Positions 18,530-27,758 of a DNA stretch of 64,000 nucleotides are shown here, piece after piece. Positions within the stretch are counted from its first letter, which is position 1; every line of letters begins with the position of its first letter. The notes below the pieces were generated by a model. The model did no database searches and was not told the origin of the DNA. It saw only the letters and a program-made list of their open reading frames with translations. The translations under genes were made by a program, and so were the position numbers. Source of the DNA: Georgenia ruanii (GTDB lineage Bacteria; Actinomycetota; Actinomycetes; Actinomycetales; Actinomycetaceae); assembly GCF_009193175.1 (NCBI RefSeq), contig NZ_VUKE01000001.1:1-64000 (forward strand). Reading direction: 5' to 3'.

Positions 18530-19750
18530 GTGGCACGCGCACTCCTCCTCGAAAATCCGCACACCAACGCCGACCCCGTCCTCGCCGCCGCGGGCGTCGA
18601 GGTCGTCCGGCACCCCGGCGCCATGGACGAGGACGAGCTCATCAGGGCCCTCGACGGCGTCGACATCCTCGGCATCCGCTCCACCACCCACGTGACCGAG
18701 CGGGTGCTGGCCGCCCACCCCCAGCTGCTCACCATCGGCGCGTTCTGCATCGGGACGAACCAGATCGACCTGCGCGCCGCCGCCCGCCGTGGCGTCGCCG
18801 TCTTCAACGCCCCCTTCTCCAACACCCGCTCGGTCGTCGAGCTCGCCCTCGCCGAGATCATCGCGCTGACCCGGCGGCTCACGGTGCGCGACAAGGCGCT
18901 CCACGACGGCGTCTGGGACAAGTCGGCCGCGGGCTCGCACGAGGTGCGCGGGCGCACCGTCGGCATCGTCGGCTACGGCAACATCGGCACCCAGCTCTCC
19001 GTGGTGGCCGAGGCCCTCGGCCTGCGCGTGGTGTTCTACGACGTCGCCGAGAAGCTCGCGCTGGGCAACGCCCGGCGGATGAGCTCGCTCACCGAGCTGC
19101 TCAACGTCGCCGACATCGTCACGCTGCACGTCGACGGCCGCGCCGGCAACGCCGGGATGTTCGGCCGCGAGCAGTTCGAGCAGATGAAGCACGGCGCGAT
19201 CTTCCTCAACCTCTCCCGCGGCTTCCTCGTCGACTACGCGATGCTGCGCGAGAAGATCCTGGACGGCTCCCTCGCCGGGGCGGCCGTCGACGTCTTCCCC
19301 ACCGAGCCCAAGCGCACCGGCGACCCGTTCGACTCCGAGCTGCGCGGCCTGCCCAACGTCATCCTCACCCCGCACGTCGGCGGCTCCACCCAGGAGGCGC
19401 AGGAGAACATCGGGCTGTTCGTCTCGGGCAAGCTCACCAAGTACCTCAAGTCGGGTGCCACCGACCTGTCGGTGAACCTGCCGCGGCTCTCCCTGCCGCC
19501 GTCGGACGCGGCCCGCTACCGCATCGCGTTCGTCCACCGGAACACCCCCGGCGTCCTCGCGCTCGTCAACCAGACCTTCGCCGAGTACGGGGCCAACATC
19601 GACGGCCAGATCCTCGGCACGCTGGGTGAGATCGGTTACGTGGTCACCGACATCGGCTCGGAGCTGCCGCGCGAGGCCGTCGAGGCGGTGCGCCAGATGG
19701 AGGACACCCTGCGCCTGCGGGTGATGATCCGCCCCAACCCCGAGGACTGA
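18530..19750 (+). CDS. serA: D-3-phosphoglycerate dehydrogenase, E. coli SerA type
   Basis: First enzyme of serine synthesis, oxidising 3-phosphoglycerate with NAD. The 406-residue protein has the D-2-hydroxyacid dehydrogenase fold: GAFCIGTNQID, NAD-binding VGIVGYGNIGTQLS, FLNLSRGFLVD (Arg), and LTPHVGGSTQEAQENIG with the catalytic His. A C-terminal ACT domain (HRNTPGVLALVNQTFAEYGANI) is the usual site of serine feedback. It is the short form with ACT but no ASB domain, unlike the ~530-residue SerA also common in actinobacteria, so it may be a paralogue. An upstream ATG at 18494 would overlap the promoter. Confidence 0.93.
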   Translation: MARALLLENPHTNADPVLAAAGVEVVRHPGAMDEDELIRALDGVDILGIRSTTHVTERVLAAHPQLLTIGAFCIGTNQIDLRAAARRGVAVFNAPFSNTRSVVELALAEIIALTRRLTVRDKALHDGVWDKSAAGSHEVRGRTVGIVGYGNIGTQLSVVAEALGLRVVFYDVAEKLALGNARRMSSLTELLNVADIVTLHVDGRAGNAGMFGREQFEQMKHGAIFLNLSRGFLVDYAMLREKILDGSLAGAAVDVFPTEPKRTGDPFDSELRGLPNVILTPHVGGSTQEAQENIGLFVSGKLTKYLKSGATDLSVNLPRLSLPPSDAARYRIAFVHRNTPGVLALVNQTFAEYGANIDGQILGTLGEIGYVVTDIGSELPREAVEAVRQMEDTLRLRVMIRPNPED

Positions 19751-19757
19751 GCCGCAG

Positions 19758-19763
19758 TACGGT
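19758..19763 (+). promoter_or_regulatory. -10 element (TACGGT) of the aldo/keto reductase gene
   Basis: TACGGT ends 7 nt before ATG 19771, in the 20-nt gap after serA. It suggests an independent leaderless transcript. Confidence 0.45.
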
Positions 19764-19770
19764 CGGACCC

Positions 19771-20805
19771 ATGTTCACTCCCGCGCCAGAGCGCTACGAC
19801 GCCATGACCTACCGCCGTTGCGGCCGCAGCGGCCTCGACCTGCCCGCCATCGCCCTGGGGCTGTGGCAGAACTTCGGCGAGGCCAACGCCTACGAGACCC
19901 AGCGCGACATCGTCCTGCGCGCCGTCGACCTGGGCATCACCCACATCGACCTGGCGAACAACTACGGCCCCCCGCCGGGCTCGGCGGAGAAGTCCTTCGG
20001 CCGGATGCTCGCCGAGGACCTCGCCGGGCTGCGCGACGAGCTGGTCATCTCCTCGAAGGCCGGCTACGACATGTGGCCCGGGCCCTACGGCAACGGCGGC
20101 TCGCGCAAGTACCTGCTGGCCTCGCTCGACCAGTCCCTGGCCCGGATGGGCCTGGACTACGTGGACATCTTCTACTCCCACCGCTTCGACGACACCACCC
20201 CGCTGCGCGAGACCCTCGGCGCCCTGAAGACGGCCGTGGACTCCGGGCGGGCGCTGTACGCGGGCGTCTCCTCCTACTCCGCCCAGCGCACCCTCGAGGC
20301 GTTCGAGGTGGCCGACGAGATCGGGCTCGACCTGCTCGTCCACCAGCCCTCGTACTCGATGCTCAACCGCTGGGTCGAGCACGGCGAGCCCAGCCTGCTC
20401 GACGTCCTGGGCGAGAAGGGCACCGGCGCAGTCGTCTTCTCCCCGCTGGCGCAGGGCATGCTCACCGACAAGTACCTCGGCGGCGTGCCGGAGGACTCCC
20501 GCGCCGCCCGCGGCGGCTCGCTGCGGCGGGAGTTCCTCAGCGACACCGCCCTCGACCACGTCCGCGCCCTCAACGACGTCGCCGCCGCACGTGGGCAGAG
20601 CCTGGCGCAGATGGCCATCGCGTGGGTGCTGCGCGACCCGCGCGTGACGACGGCGCTGGTGGGCGCCTCCAGCGTGGCCCAGCTCGAGGACAACGTCGCG
20701 GCGCTGGACCGCCTGGACTTCACCGAGGACGAGCTGGCCCGCATCGACCAGCACGCCGTGGACGCGGGTGTGAACATCTGGGCGGCGCGCTCCTCGGACC
20801 TCTGA
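19771..20805 (+). CDS. Aldo/keto reductase (YghZ/Gpr-like)
   Basis: A 344-residue NADPH-dependent TIM-barrel reductase. It contains MTYRRCGRSGLDLPAIALGLW, catalytic Asp/Tyr in HIDLANNYGPPPGSAEKSFG, Lys in VISSKAGYDMWPGPYG, and His in YVDIFYSHRFD. KAGYDMWPGPYGNGGSRKYL is typical of the AKR14 group, whose E. coli member reduces L-glyceraldehyde 3-phosphate. The exact substrate here is inferred from that likeness. The next gene starts 2 nt after its stop. Confidence 0.88.
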   Translation: MFTPAPERYDAMTYRRCGRSGLDLPAIALGLWQNFGEANAYETQRDIVLRAVDLGITHIDLANNYGPPPGSAEKSFGRMLAEDLAGLRDELVISSKAGYDMWPGPYGNGGSRKYLLASLDQSLARMGLDYVDIFYSHRFDDTTPLRETLGALKTAVDSGRALYAGVSSYSAQRTLEAFEVADEIGLDLLVHQPSYSMLNRWVEHGEPSLLDVLGEKGTGAVVFSPLAQGMLTDKYLGGVPEDSRAARGGSLRREFLSDTALDHVRALNDVAAARGQSLAQMAIAWVLRDPRVTTALVGASSVAQLEDNVAALDRLDFTEDELARIDQHAVDAGVNIWAARSSDL

Positions 20806-20807
20806 GC

Positions 20808-22490
20808 ATGACCACCGACCCAGGCTCCCCCGCCCGCGCCCACTACGCCCCGGGTGTCCCGGCCGAGATCGTCGTGCCCGACCACGGCGTCGACGGCCTC
20901 CTCACCGAGGCCGCCGGCCGCTTCGGCGACCGGGTGGCGCTGGACTTCCTCGGCGCCGTCACCACCTACGCCGCGCTCGAGGAGCAGGTCGACCGGGCCG
21001 CCGGCCTGCTCGCCGCCGCCGGGGTGCGGGCCGGGGACCGGGTCGCCCTGGTGCTGCCCAACTGCCCCCAGCACGTGGTCGCCTTCTACGCGGCGTTGCG
21101 GCTCGGCGCGGTCGTCGCCGAGCACAACCCGCTCGCCCCGCCCGCCGAGATCCAGGAGCAGCTGGACGCCCACGGCGCCACGGTGGTGGTGGCCTGGGAG
21201 AACGCGCTCGACCGGGTGGCCCCGGGCGGTGACCGCCGCGACCGCACCGTGTGGGCCGTCGACCTGACCGCGGCCCTGCCCCGCCGCTCCCGCCTGCTGC
21301 TGGGCCTGCCGCTCCCCGCGGCCCGCGCCCAGCGGGCGGCGCTGCGCGGCCCGGTCCCGCCCGGGGTGCGCAGCTGGGAGGCGGACCTGCGCCGCGCCGC
21401 CCCCCTGCCGCGCACCCACCCCCGCCCGGCCGGGGCCGACCTCGCCGTCCTGCTGCACACCGGCGGCACCACCGGCACGCCCAAGGCCGTGGCCCTCACC
21501 CACCGGAACCTGCTCGCCAACGTCGCTCAGGGCCGGGCCTGGGTGCAGGGGCTGCGCGAGGGCGCCGAGACCTTCTACGCGGTGCTGCCCTTCTTCCACG
21601 CCTTCGGCCTGACCCTGTCCCTGACGTTCGCCGTGCGGATCGGCGCCACCCAGGTGGTGCTGCCCAAGTTCGACGTCGACATGGTGCTGGCCGCCATGCG
21701 GCGCCGCCCGGCCACGTTCTTCCCCGGCGTGCCGCCGATGTTCGACCGGCTGGCCGTCGCCGCGCAGGAGCGCGGGGCGGACCTGTCGTCGGTGCGCTTC
21801 GCCATCTCCGGCGCCATGGCGCTGGACCCGCAGGTGGCGCGCCGCTGGGAGGCGCTCACCGGCGGCCTCATCATCGAGGGCTACGGCATGACCGAGTGCT
21901 CGCCGGTCGTCCTCGGCAACCCGTTCGGCCCCGGCCGGCGGCCGGGCGCGCTCGGGCTGCCGTTCCCCTCCACCGACATCCGCGTCGTCGACCCGGAGCA
22001 CCCGGCCGCGGAGGTGCCGCCCGGGGCGGTCGGCGAGCTGCTGGTGCGCGGCCCGCAGGTCTTCGCCGGCTACGACGGCCGGCCGGAGGAGACCGCCGAG
22101 GTGCTGCTCGACGGCGGGTGGCTGCGCACCGGCGACCTCGTGCGGCTGGACGACGGTTTCGTCGTCCTGGCCGACCGGCGCAAGGAGCTGATCATCTCCG
22201 GCGGGTTCAACGTCTACCCCTCCCAGGTCGAGGAGGCGGTGCGCTCGATGCCCGGTGTGAGCGACGTCGCCGTCGTCGGGCTGCCCGACGGCGCGCGCGG
22301 GGAGTCGGTGGTCGCCGCCCTCGTGCTCGAGCCGGGCGCCCGGGTGGACCTCGAGGGCGTCCGCCGCTGGACCCACGAGCGCCTGTCGCACTACGCCATC
22401 CCGCGGCGCATCGCGGTCCTCGAGGAGCTCCCACGCTCCCAGCTCGGCAAGGTGCTGCGGCGGAAGGTGCGCGAGCAGCTGCTCGACTGA
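20808..22490 (+). CDS. AMP-forming acyl-CoA synthetase (FadD-like)
   Basis: A 560-residue ANL-family ligase that activates a carboxylic acid through an acyl-AMP to acyl-CoA. Motifs in order are HTGGTTGTPKAVALTHRNL (P-loop-like A3), IIEGYGMTECSPVV (A5), WLRTGDLVRLDDGFVVLADRRKELIISGGFNVYPSQVEE (A7-A8) and PRSQLGKVLRRKVRE with the adenylation Lys (A10). The chain looks like a long-chain fatty acid CoA ligase, though chain-length preference cannot be read. ATG 20808 is 2 nt after the aldo/keto reductase stop. Confidence 0.88.
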   Translation: MTTDPGSPARAHYAPGVPAEIVVPDHGVDGLLTEAAGRFGDRVALDFLGAVTTYAALEEQVDRAAGLLAAAGVRAGDRVALVLPNCPQHVVAFYAALRLGAVVAEHNPLAPPAEIQEQLDAHGATVVVAWENALDRVAPGGDRRDRTVWAVDLTAALPRRSRLLLGLPLPAARAQRAALRGPVPPGVRSWEADLRRAAPLPRTHPRPAGADLAVLLHTGGTTGTPKAVALTHRNLLANVAQGRAWVQGLREGAETFYAVLPFFHAFGLTLSLTFAVRIGATQVVLPKFDVDMVLAAMRRRPATFFPGVPPMFDRLAVAAQERGADLSSVRFAISGAMALDPQVARRWEALTGGLIIEGYGMTECSPVVLGNPFGPGRRPGALGLPFPSTDIRVVDPEHPAAEVPPGAVGELLVRGPQVFAGYDGRPEETAEVLLDGGWLRTGDLVRLDDGFVVLADRRKELIISGGFNVYPSQVEEAVRSMPGVSDVAVVGLPDGARGESVVAALVLEPGARVDLEGVRRWTHERLSHYAIPRRIAVLEELPRSQLGKVLRRKVREQLLD

Positions 22491-22512
22491 CCGCCGGCCA
22501 GCCACCGCGGAA

Positions 22513-22552
22513 CCGTCGGCGGTGGCGGCTTCCCCTCCGCCACCACCGACGG
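22513..22552. terminator. Bidirectional terminator between the acyl-CoA ligase and nrdR
   Basis: A 16-bp stem with one mismatch (CCGTCGGCGGTGGCGG against CCGCCACCACCGACGG) and an 8-nt loop fills the 64-nt gap between the convergent stops. Confidence 0.75.
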
Positions 22553-22554
22553 CG

Positions 22555-23127
22555 TCAGTGTGCCGGAGCCTGCTCGGGCTCCTCGGCTGCGCCCAGGCTA
22601 GCGGAGCCCGCGCCGCCGCCGGGCGCGGTTGGCGACGCCGTTCCCGCCCCCGCGGCGCCGTCGCCGGCGGCGCGCGCGGCGGCGTGCTCGGCCCGCAGCG
22701 CGGCGATCGCCTCCTCGAAGTCCTCGAGGGAGCTGAAGGAGGAGTAGACGCTGGCGAAGCGGAGGTAGGCGACCTCGTCGAGCTGGCGCAGCGGGCCGAG
22801 GATCGCCAGGCCGATCTCGTGGGCGTCGATCTGCGCGGCGCCGCTCGCGCGCACCGCCTCCTCGACCTGCTGGGCCAGCAGGGCGAGGTCGTCGTCGGAG
22901 ACCGGCCGGCCCTGGCACGCCTTGCGCACGCCGGCGACCACCTTGTCCCGGCTGAACGGCTCGCTCGCGCCCGACCGCTTGACCACCGTCAGGCTGGACG
23001 TCTCCAGCGTGGTGAACCGCCGCCCACAGCTGGGGCACTGGCGCCGGCGCCGGATGGACGCGCCGTCCTCCGCCGTCCGGGAGTCGATCACGCGCGAGTC
23101 GGCGTGTCGGCAGTATGGGCAGTGCAC
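22555..23127 (-). CDS. nrdR: Ribonucleotide reductase repressor NrdR
   Basis: Zinc-ribbon plus ATP-cone repressor of ribonucleotide reductase genes. The N-terminal zinc site uses Cys3, Cys6, Cys31 and Cys34 (CPYC and CPSC). The DNA-binding [17 protein letters not shown] follows, and the ATP-cone spans about 46-136 ([24 protein letters not shown]). It has an unusual Ala/Gly-rich tail of about 40 residues after [18 protein letters not shown], making it 190 residues against about 150 normally. GTG 23127 is preceded by GGAGGAG. No nrd genes lie nearby in the window. Confidence 0.95.
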   Translation of the reverse strand: MHCPYCRHADSRVIDSRTAEDGASIRRRRQCPSCGRRFTTLETSSLTVVKRSGASEPFSRDKVVAGVRKACQGRPVSDDDLALLAQQVEEAVRASGAAQIDAHEIGLAILGPLRQLDEVAYLRFASVYSSFSSLEDFEEAIAALRAEHAAARAAGDGAAGAGTASPTAPGGGAGSASLGAAEEPEQAPAH

Positions 23128-23272
23128 CTCGCAGCTCCTCCCTGCACCCGCCGCCGGCGGCCGGCGGCCCGGCGCGGCCGAACCGGCCGCGCCCGCGGCG
23201 CGATCTCGCGTCGCCGGTCCCATCATCGCACCCCGCCGACAGCGGGTGCCGCGGCCGGCGGGCCGCCGGCGC

Positions 23273-23734
23273 TCAGCGGGCCGGGACGAGGAGCTGCTGG
23301 CCGGCACGCAGCTGGTGGTCGCCGAGGTCGTTGAGGGCCGCGATGGTGGCGACGACGTCCCGGACGTCCTCGCCCGGCCCCGCCACCTCGCTCGCCACCG
23401 CCCACAGGGTGTCCCCCGCCGCCACCGTCACGGTGGCCACGTCCTGCGCGGGCGGCCCCGCGACCGCCGCGCCGGCCACGCTGCCCAGCCCGACCGCCAC
23501 CGCGGCCGCGGCCACCAGCGCGAGGGCGGCCACCACGCCGCGGCCCAGCGCGGTCAGGCGCAGCGGGGCGGGCGGCGCTGGGCGCGCCGCCACGGGCGCG
23601 GGGACGGGGACGAAACCGGGGCCGACCACCTGCAGGTGCGCGCGGGCGCCCGCGGCGCGGGGGGCGCGACGGACCGGGCGAACCGGGCGGACCGGGGCGG
23701 GCCGCCACGCGGGCTGCGCGACCAGTGCACTCAT
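23273..23734 (-). CDS. LysM-domain membrane protein in the SOS regulon
   Basis: A 153-residue protein with a Pro/Arg-rich cytoplasmic N-terminus, one transmembrane helix (about 65-93) and an external LysM peptidoglycan-binding domain (about 101-151, [16 protein letters not shown] to [12 protein letters not shown]). It is divergent from lexA with SOS boxes at its promoter. Mycobacteria have a LysM cell-wall protein (Rv2719c/ChiZ) in the same place, an SOS-induced division inhibitor. An equivalent role here is inferred from position and topology. ATG 23734 follows GGAGGAG. Confidence 0.85.
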   Translation of the reverse strand: MSALVAQPAWRPAPVRPVRPVRRAPRAAGARAHLQVVGPGFVPVPAPVAARPAPPAPLRLTALGRGVVAALALVAAAAVAVGLGSVAGAAVAGPPAQDVATVTVAAGDTLWAVASEVAGPGEDVRDVVATIAALNDLGDHQLRAGQQLLVPAR

Positions 23735-23746
23735 GACCACTCCTCC

Positions 23747-23762
23747 TCGAACGGATGTTCGT
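23747..23762. promoter_or_regulatory. SOS box 1 (LexA operator)
   Basis: TCGAACGGATGTTCGT matches the Gram-positive SOS consensus TCGAAC-N4-GTTCGA at 11 of 12 fixed bases. It lies just downstream of the LysM-gene -10. Confidence 0.85.
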
Positions 23763-23777
23763 CGAACGTCTGTGCGA
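23762..23777. promoter_or_regulatory. SOS box 2 (weaker)
   Basis: TCGAACGTCTGTGCGA keeps 11 of 12 fixed bases of the consensus and abuts box 1. It sits immediately after the LysM-gene -10 (TACTCT). Confidence 0.65.
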
Positions 23778-23778
23778 C

Positions 23779-23807
23779 AGAGTAGGGCCACCCGGGTCTC
23801 TTGTCGA
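23779..23807 (-). promoter_or_regulatory. Promoter of the LysM gene
   Basis: TCGACA (23802-23807), 17-bp spacer, TACTCT (23779-23784) on the minus strand. Both SOS boxes 1 and 2 cover the expected start of transcription. Confidence 0.6.
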
Positions 23808-23815
23808 GACACACC

Positions 23816-23831
23816 TCGAACAATTGTTTGA
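23816..23831. promoter_or_regulatory. SOS box 3 (lexA operator)
   Basis: TCGAACAATTGTTTGA has 11 of 12 fixed consensus bases and overlaps the -35 of lexA, giving autorepression. Confidence 0.85.
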
Positions 23832-23856
23832 GATCGTGCCGCCGGGCTTCTACGCT
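23828..23856 (+). promoter_or_regulatory. lexA promoter
   Basis: TTGAGA (23828-23833), 17-bp spacer, TACGCT (23851-23856). Transcription would start near 23863, leaving about 90 nt of leader before GTG 23956. Confidence 0.65.
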
Positions 23857-23955
23857 GACGTCGAGAGCCCATCACCGACCACTGACATCGGCGGATTTCC
23901 ACAACCATCCGCCGCCGGCCGACACCGCCGCCGCGGTGCGGGAAGGATCGCCGTC

Positions 23956-24654
23956 GTGAGCACCGTCGAGGAACCGATGCAGAGGCAGCCCGCCGGCGAC
24001 GGCGGACTGACCGAGCGCCAGCGGCTGATCCTGGCGACCATCCGCGCGGCCGTGGCCGAGCGCGGCTACCCGCCGAGCATGCGCGAGATCGGCGAGGCGG
24101 TCGGGCTGACCAGCCCGTCGTCGGTCAAGCACCAGCTCGGCGTCCTGGAGCGCAAGGGCTATGTGCGGCGCGACCCCAACCGCCCCCGCGCCATCGAGCT
24201 CATCGACCCGGCCGGCACCCGTGCCACGGCCGTCACCGGACCCGTGGCGGCGTTCGACGCCGAGGGGCTGCGCACGGGCGCGGCCACCCTGGTGCCGGTG
24301 GTCGGCCGCATCGCCGCCGGCGGCCCGATCCTCGCCGAGCAGGCGGTGGAGGACGTCTTCCCCCTGCCGCGCCAGCTCGTCGGCGACGGCGAGCTCTTCC
24401 TGCTCCGGGTGGTCGGCGAGTCGATGATCGACGCCGCCATCTGCGACGGGGACTGGGTGGTGGTGCGCCGGCAGCCGGTGGCCGAGAACGGCGAGATCGT
24501 CGCGGCGATGATCGACGGCGAGGCCACGGTCAAGACCTTCCAGCGCCGGGACGGCCACGTCTGGCTGCTGCCCCAGAACCCCGCCTTCTCGCCCATCCCG
24601 GGCGACGCGGCCCAGGTGCTCGGCCGCGTGGTGACCGTGCTGCGCAGCCTCTGA
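23956..24654 (+). CDS. lexA: LexA repressor
   Basis: SOS repressor of 232 residues. The winged helix-turn-helix spans about 18-82 ([34 protein letters not shown]). The self-cleavage site is Ala121-Gly122 in GRIAAGGPI, with catalytic Ser156 (GESMIDA) and Lys193 (ATVKTF). GTG 23956 was chosen over in-frame upstream codons because GGAAGGA lies 8 nt before it and because the upstream sequence contains the promoter and operator. The stop is only 4 nt from the convergent ldh stop. Confidence 0.97.
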   Translation: MSTVEEPMQRQPAGDGGLTERQRLILATIRAAVAERGYPPSMREIGEAVGLTSPSSVKHQLGVLERKGYVRRDPNRPRAIELIDPAGTRATAVTGPVAAFDAEGLRTGAATLVPVVGRIAAGGPILAEQAVEDVFPLPRQLVGDGELFLLRVVGESMIDAAICDGDWVVVRRQPVAENGEIVAAMIDGEATVKTFQRRDGHVWLLPQNPAFSPIPGDAAQVLGRVVTVLRSL

Positions 24655-24658
24655 CCGG

Positions 24659-25663
24659 TCAGAAGCCGAACTGGCGCGCCACGGCGCGGATCTCCTCGGC
24701 GCTCCGCCGCAGGCCGTGCCGCTCGCTCTCGGTGACCACCGGCACGAGGCGACGCCCCACGCCGTCTCGCCCGACGACGCTCGGCACCGACATGCACACG
24801 TCCGAGATCTCCAGGTAGTCCTCGAGCAGCGAGGAGACGGACAGCACCCGGTGCTCGTCGCGCAGGACGGCCTCGATGATGCGCACCACGGCGAGCCCGA
24901 CGGCGTAGTTCGTCGCGCCCTTGCCGGCGATGATCTTGTAGGCCGAGCCGACCACCTCCGCGGCGATCGCGGCGCGCACCTCCTCGTCGAGCATCCGCCC
25001 GTCGCGGGTCGGGCCCCACTGCAGCAGCGGCACCGCGCCGATCATCGCCGAGCTCCACAGCGGCAGCTCGGAGTCGCCGTGCTCGCCGGCCATGTAGGCG
25101 TGCACGCTCTGCACCGCCACGCCGCAGGCGCGGGCGACGAGGTAGCGCAGCCGGGACGTGTCGAGCACGGTGCCGGAGCCGAAGAACTGGTTCTGCGGCA
25201 GGCCGGAGATCTTCAGGCCGGCGTAGGTGGCCACGTCCACCGGGTTGGCGACCATGACATACACCGCATCCGGGGCCACCGCCACGAGCCGGGGCAGGAG
25301 GTCGCGCATGATGTCGATCGTCGCCCCGGCGAGGTCGAGCCGGGACTGGCCCGGCTTCTGCTTGGCGCCGGCGGTGATGACGACGACGTCCGCGTCGGCG
25401 CAGATGGCGACGTCGTCGGAGCCGCGCACCGAGCCCATGGGGGTGAACTGGATGCCGTGGGCGATGTCCATCGCCTCGGCCTCGACCTTGTCCCGGTTGC
25501 GGTCGAAGAGGACCACCTCGCGCGCCGCCCCGCGCAGCAGGCACGCGTAGGCCAGGGTGGAGCCGACCGCACCGGCGCCGACGATCGCGACCTTGCTCGA
25601 CCGGCGCTCGCCGCGGCTGTCGCCGGCCAGCTCGTCGCGCCCGACCTCGTCGGACTCGGTCAT
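24659..25663 (-). CDS. ldh: L-lactate dehydrogenase
   Basis: NAD-dependent enzyme interconverting pyruvate and L-lactate, 334 residues including a ~22-residue charged leader. NAD-binding VAIVGAGAVGSTLAYACL is followed by ITAGAKQKPGQSRLDL; the Gln in this loop marks lactate rather than malate dehydrogenase. The substrate-binding ANPVDVATYAGLKISGLP and catalytic His in GEHGDSELPLWSSAMIG are present. A TAGGGT -10 at 25700-25705 (minus) would give a ~30-nt leader. Confidence 0.94.
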   Translation of the reverse strand: MTESDEVGRDELAGDSRGERRSSKVAIVGAGAVGSTLAYACLLRGAAREVVLFDRNRDKVEAEAMDIAHGIQFTPMGSVRGSDDVAICADADVVVITAGAKQKPGQSRLDLAGATIDIMRDLLPRLVAVAPDAVYVMVANPVDVATYAGLKISGLPQNQFFGSGTVLDTSRLRYLVARACGVAVQSVHAYMAGEHGDSELPLWSSAMIGAVPLLQWGPTRDGRMLDEEVRAAIAAEVVGSAYKIIAGKGATNYAVGLAVVRIIEAVLRDEHRVLSVSSLLEDYLEISDVCMSVPSVVGRDGVGRRLVPVVTESERHGLRRSAEEIRAVARQFGF

Positions 25664-25736
25664 GAAACCCCCCGGGGTGGTGGTGGACGGTGCGTGCCCA
25701 CCCTACGGGGACCGGCCCGGCCGGGGCCCGGCGAGG

Positions 25737-27758
25737 TCAGGCCTCGGCGCCGGCCCGCGCGGTCGCCAGGCGCCGCAGCGCCCCGCGGGTGACCTCCCCG
25801 TCGAAGGTGCGCCACAGCGGCGGCATCGACCGGGTGAGGAAGGTGCCGTACCGGGCGGTCGCCAGGCGCGGGTCGAGGACGGCGACGACGCCCCGGTCCC
25901 CGGTGGAGCGCACGAGGCGCCCGGCGCCCTGGGCCAGCAGCAGCGCGGCGTGGGTGGCCGCCACGGACATGAAGCCGTTGCCGCCGGCCGCGGCGACCAC
26001 CTCCGAGCGGGCCGAGCGCACCGGGTCGTCCGGGCGGGGGAAGGGGATGCGGTCGATGACGACCAGCCGGCAGGTCGGGCCCGGCACGTCCACCCCCTGC
26101 CACAGCGACAAGGTGCCCATGAGCGAGGTGGCCTCGTCCTCGGCGAAGCGGCGCACCAGGGTGGGCAGCTGGTCCTCGCCCTGGCACAGCACCGGGGTGT
26201 CCAGCTCCGCGCGCAGCCGGTCGGCGGCGGCCTCGGCGGCGCGGCGGGAGGAGAACAGGCCGAGGGTGGCGCCGCCGGCGGCGCGGACCAGCTCGACCAG
26301 CTCGTCCAGCGCCTGGCCGCTGGTGCCGTCACGGCCGGGGCTGGGCAGGTGCCGGGCGATGTAGAGGATGCCCTGGCGCGGGTAGTCGAACGGGGATCCG
26401 ACGTCGAGGCCCCGCCAGGCCCGCTCCTCGTCGAGGGTGAGTCCGAGGGCCCGGGCCATGGGGTCGAAGGTGCCGCCGAGAGCGAGGGTGGCCGACGTCA
26501 GGACCACGGCGCGGCCGGCCAGCAGGTGGTCCTTGACCGGGCCGGCGACGTCGAGCGGGGCGAGCCGCAGCCGGGGCTGCTCGCTGCCGATGCGCGGGCG
26601 CTCGCACCACAGCACGTCGCGGCGCTGCGCCACGCCGTCGCCGAGGAGCCGCTCGGCGACCTCGTGGAGCACCACCATGGCGGAGCGGGCCATGGCCCGA
26701 CCGCCGGCGTCCTCCTGCGCGTTGGCGCCGCTCTCCGGCTTCATCGCGCTGATCGCGGCCCGCGAGCCGGCCTCGACCAGCACGACGGCGTCGCGCACGC
26801 CCGCGGGCAGGCCCTCGGGCAGCCGGCCGTCGGGGACGACCTCGAGCCGCTGGCGCAGCAGGGCGACGGCCTTCTCCAGCGTCTCGTCGTTGACGCCGGC
26901 GTGCCGGCGGGCGAGCCGCGCGGTGCGCTCGACGACCGCGGCGCTGAGCTCGAGGGTCGATTGGGCGGTGACGCGGTCGGCGAGCTCGTGCGCCTCGTCG
27001 ACGACCAGGACGTCGTGCTCGGGCAGCACGTTCGGCGACCCGGCGGCGGCGATGCCGAGCATCGCGTGGTTGGTCACCACGACGTCGGCCTCGCGGGCCG
27101 CCTGCCGCGCCGCCTCGGGGAAGCACTCGGCGATCATCGGGCACCGCTGGCCCAGGCACTCCATCTTGGTCACCGACACCTGGCGCCAGGCCCGCTCGCT
27201 CACGCCCGGCACGAGGTCGTCGCGGTCGCCGGTGGTCGTCTCCTCGGCCCACTCGCGCAGCCGCAGCACCTGCTCGGCCAGCGAGGCCCGCTCCGGCCCG
27301 GCCGGCGCGGCACCCGCCGGGGCCGGGGACGCCGGGTCCACCCCGGTGGCGGCGGAGGCGGCGAACAGGCCCGGCTCGTCCTCGGCCGGGTAGCCGCCGG
27401 CGACCTTGTGCTTGCACAGGTAGTTGTGCCAGCCCTTGAGCAGGGCGACGTCGGGACGCAGGCCGGTGCGCTCGGCGACGACGGCGGCCACCCGCGGGGC
27501 GTCGTGGACGAGCACCTGGCGCTGGAGCGCGAGGGTGGCCGTGGAGACGACGGCGCGCTGGCCCGCCACGACGGCGTGGGCCAGGACCGGCACCAGATAG
27601 GCGAGGGACTTGCCGGTGCCCGTGCCGGCCTGGACGAGCAGGTGCGAGCCGTCCTGCAGGGTCTGGGCGACCTCGGCGGCCATCCGCTGCTGGCCGGGGC
27701 GCGCGGCGCCGCCCACGGCCGCGACCGCGTCGGCCAGCAGCCCGTCGACGTCGGCCAT
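25737..27758 (-). CDS. DinG-like ATP-dependent helicase (XPD family)
   Basis: A 673-residue SF2 helicase with Walker A AGTGTGKS at 44-51, DEAH (VVDEAHELADRVT) and C-terminal GTLSLWQGVDVPG and LVIDRIPFPRPDDP motifs. Four cysteines between motifs I and II (LCKHK, ECLGQRC, ECF) match the iron-sulphur cluster of the XPD/DinG group. The family unwinds damaged or R-loop DNA. ATG 27758 is preferred to an upstream in-frame codon because it overlaps the hflX stop (TGATG). Confidence 0.9.
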   Translation of the reverse strand: MADVDGLLADAVAAVGGAARPGQQRMAAEVAQTLQDGSHLLVQAGTGTGKSLAYLVPVLAHAVVAGQRAVVSTATLALQRQVLVHDAPRVAAVVAERTGLRPDVALLKGWHNYLCKHKVAGGYPAEDEPGLFAASAATGVDPASPAPAGAAPAGPERASLAEQVLRLREWAEETTTGDRDDLVPGVSERAWRQVSVTKMECLGQRCPMIAECFPEAARQAAREADVVVTNHAMLGIAAAGSPNVLPEHDVLVVDEAHELADRVTAQSTLELSAAVVERTARLARRHAGVNDETLEKAVALLRQRLEVVPDGRLPEGLPAGVRDAVVLVEAGSRAAISAMKPESGANAQEDAGGRAMARSAMVVLHEVAERLLGDGVAQRRDVLWCERPRIGSEQPRLRLAPLDVAGPVKDHLLAGRAVVLTSATLALGGTFDPMARALGLTLDEERAWRGLDVGSPFDYPRQGILYIARHLPSPGRDGTSGQALDELVELVRAAGGATLGLFSSRRAAEAAADRLRAELDTPVLCQGEDQLPTLVRRFAEDEATSLMGTLSLWQGVDVPGPTCRLVVIDRIPFPRPDDPVRSARSEVVAAAGGNGFMSVAATHAALLLAQGAGRLVRSTGDRGVVAVLDPRLATARYGTFLTRSMPPLWRTFDGEVTRGALRRLATARAGAEA

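Noticed and set aside
23880-23893. Second PafBC-type promoter in the lexA/LysM interval
   Set aside because: TGTCAGTG is present on the minus strand but the hexamer 8 nt later is TGGGCT, missing the essential A at position 2, and the LysM gene has a better promoter.
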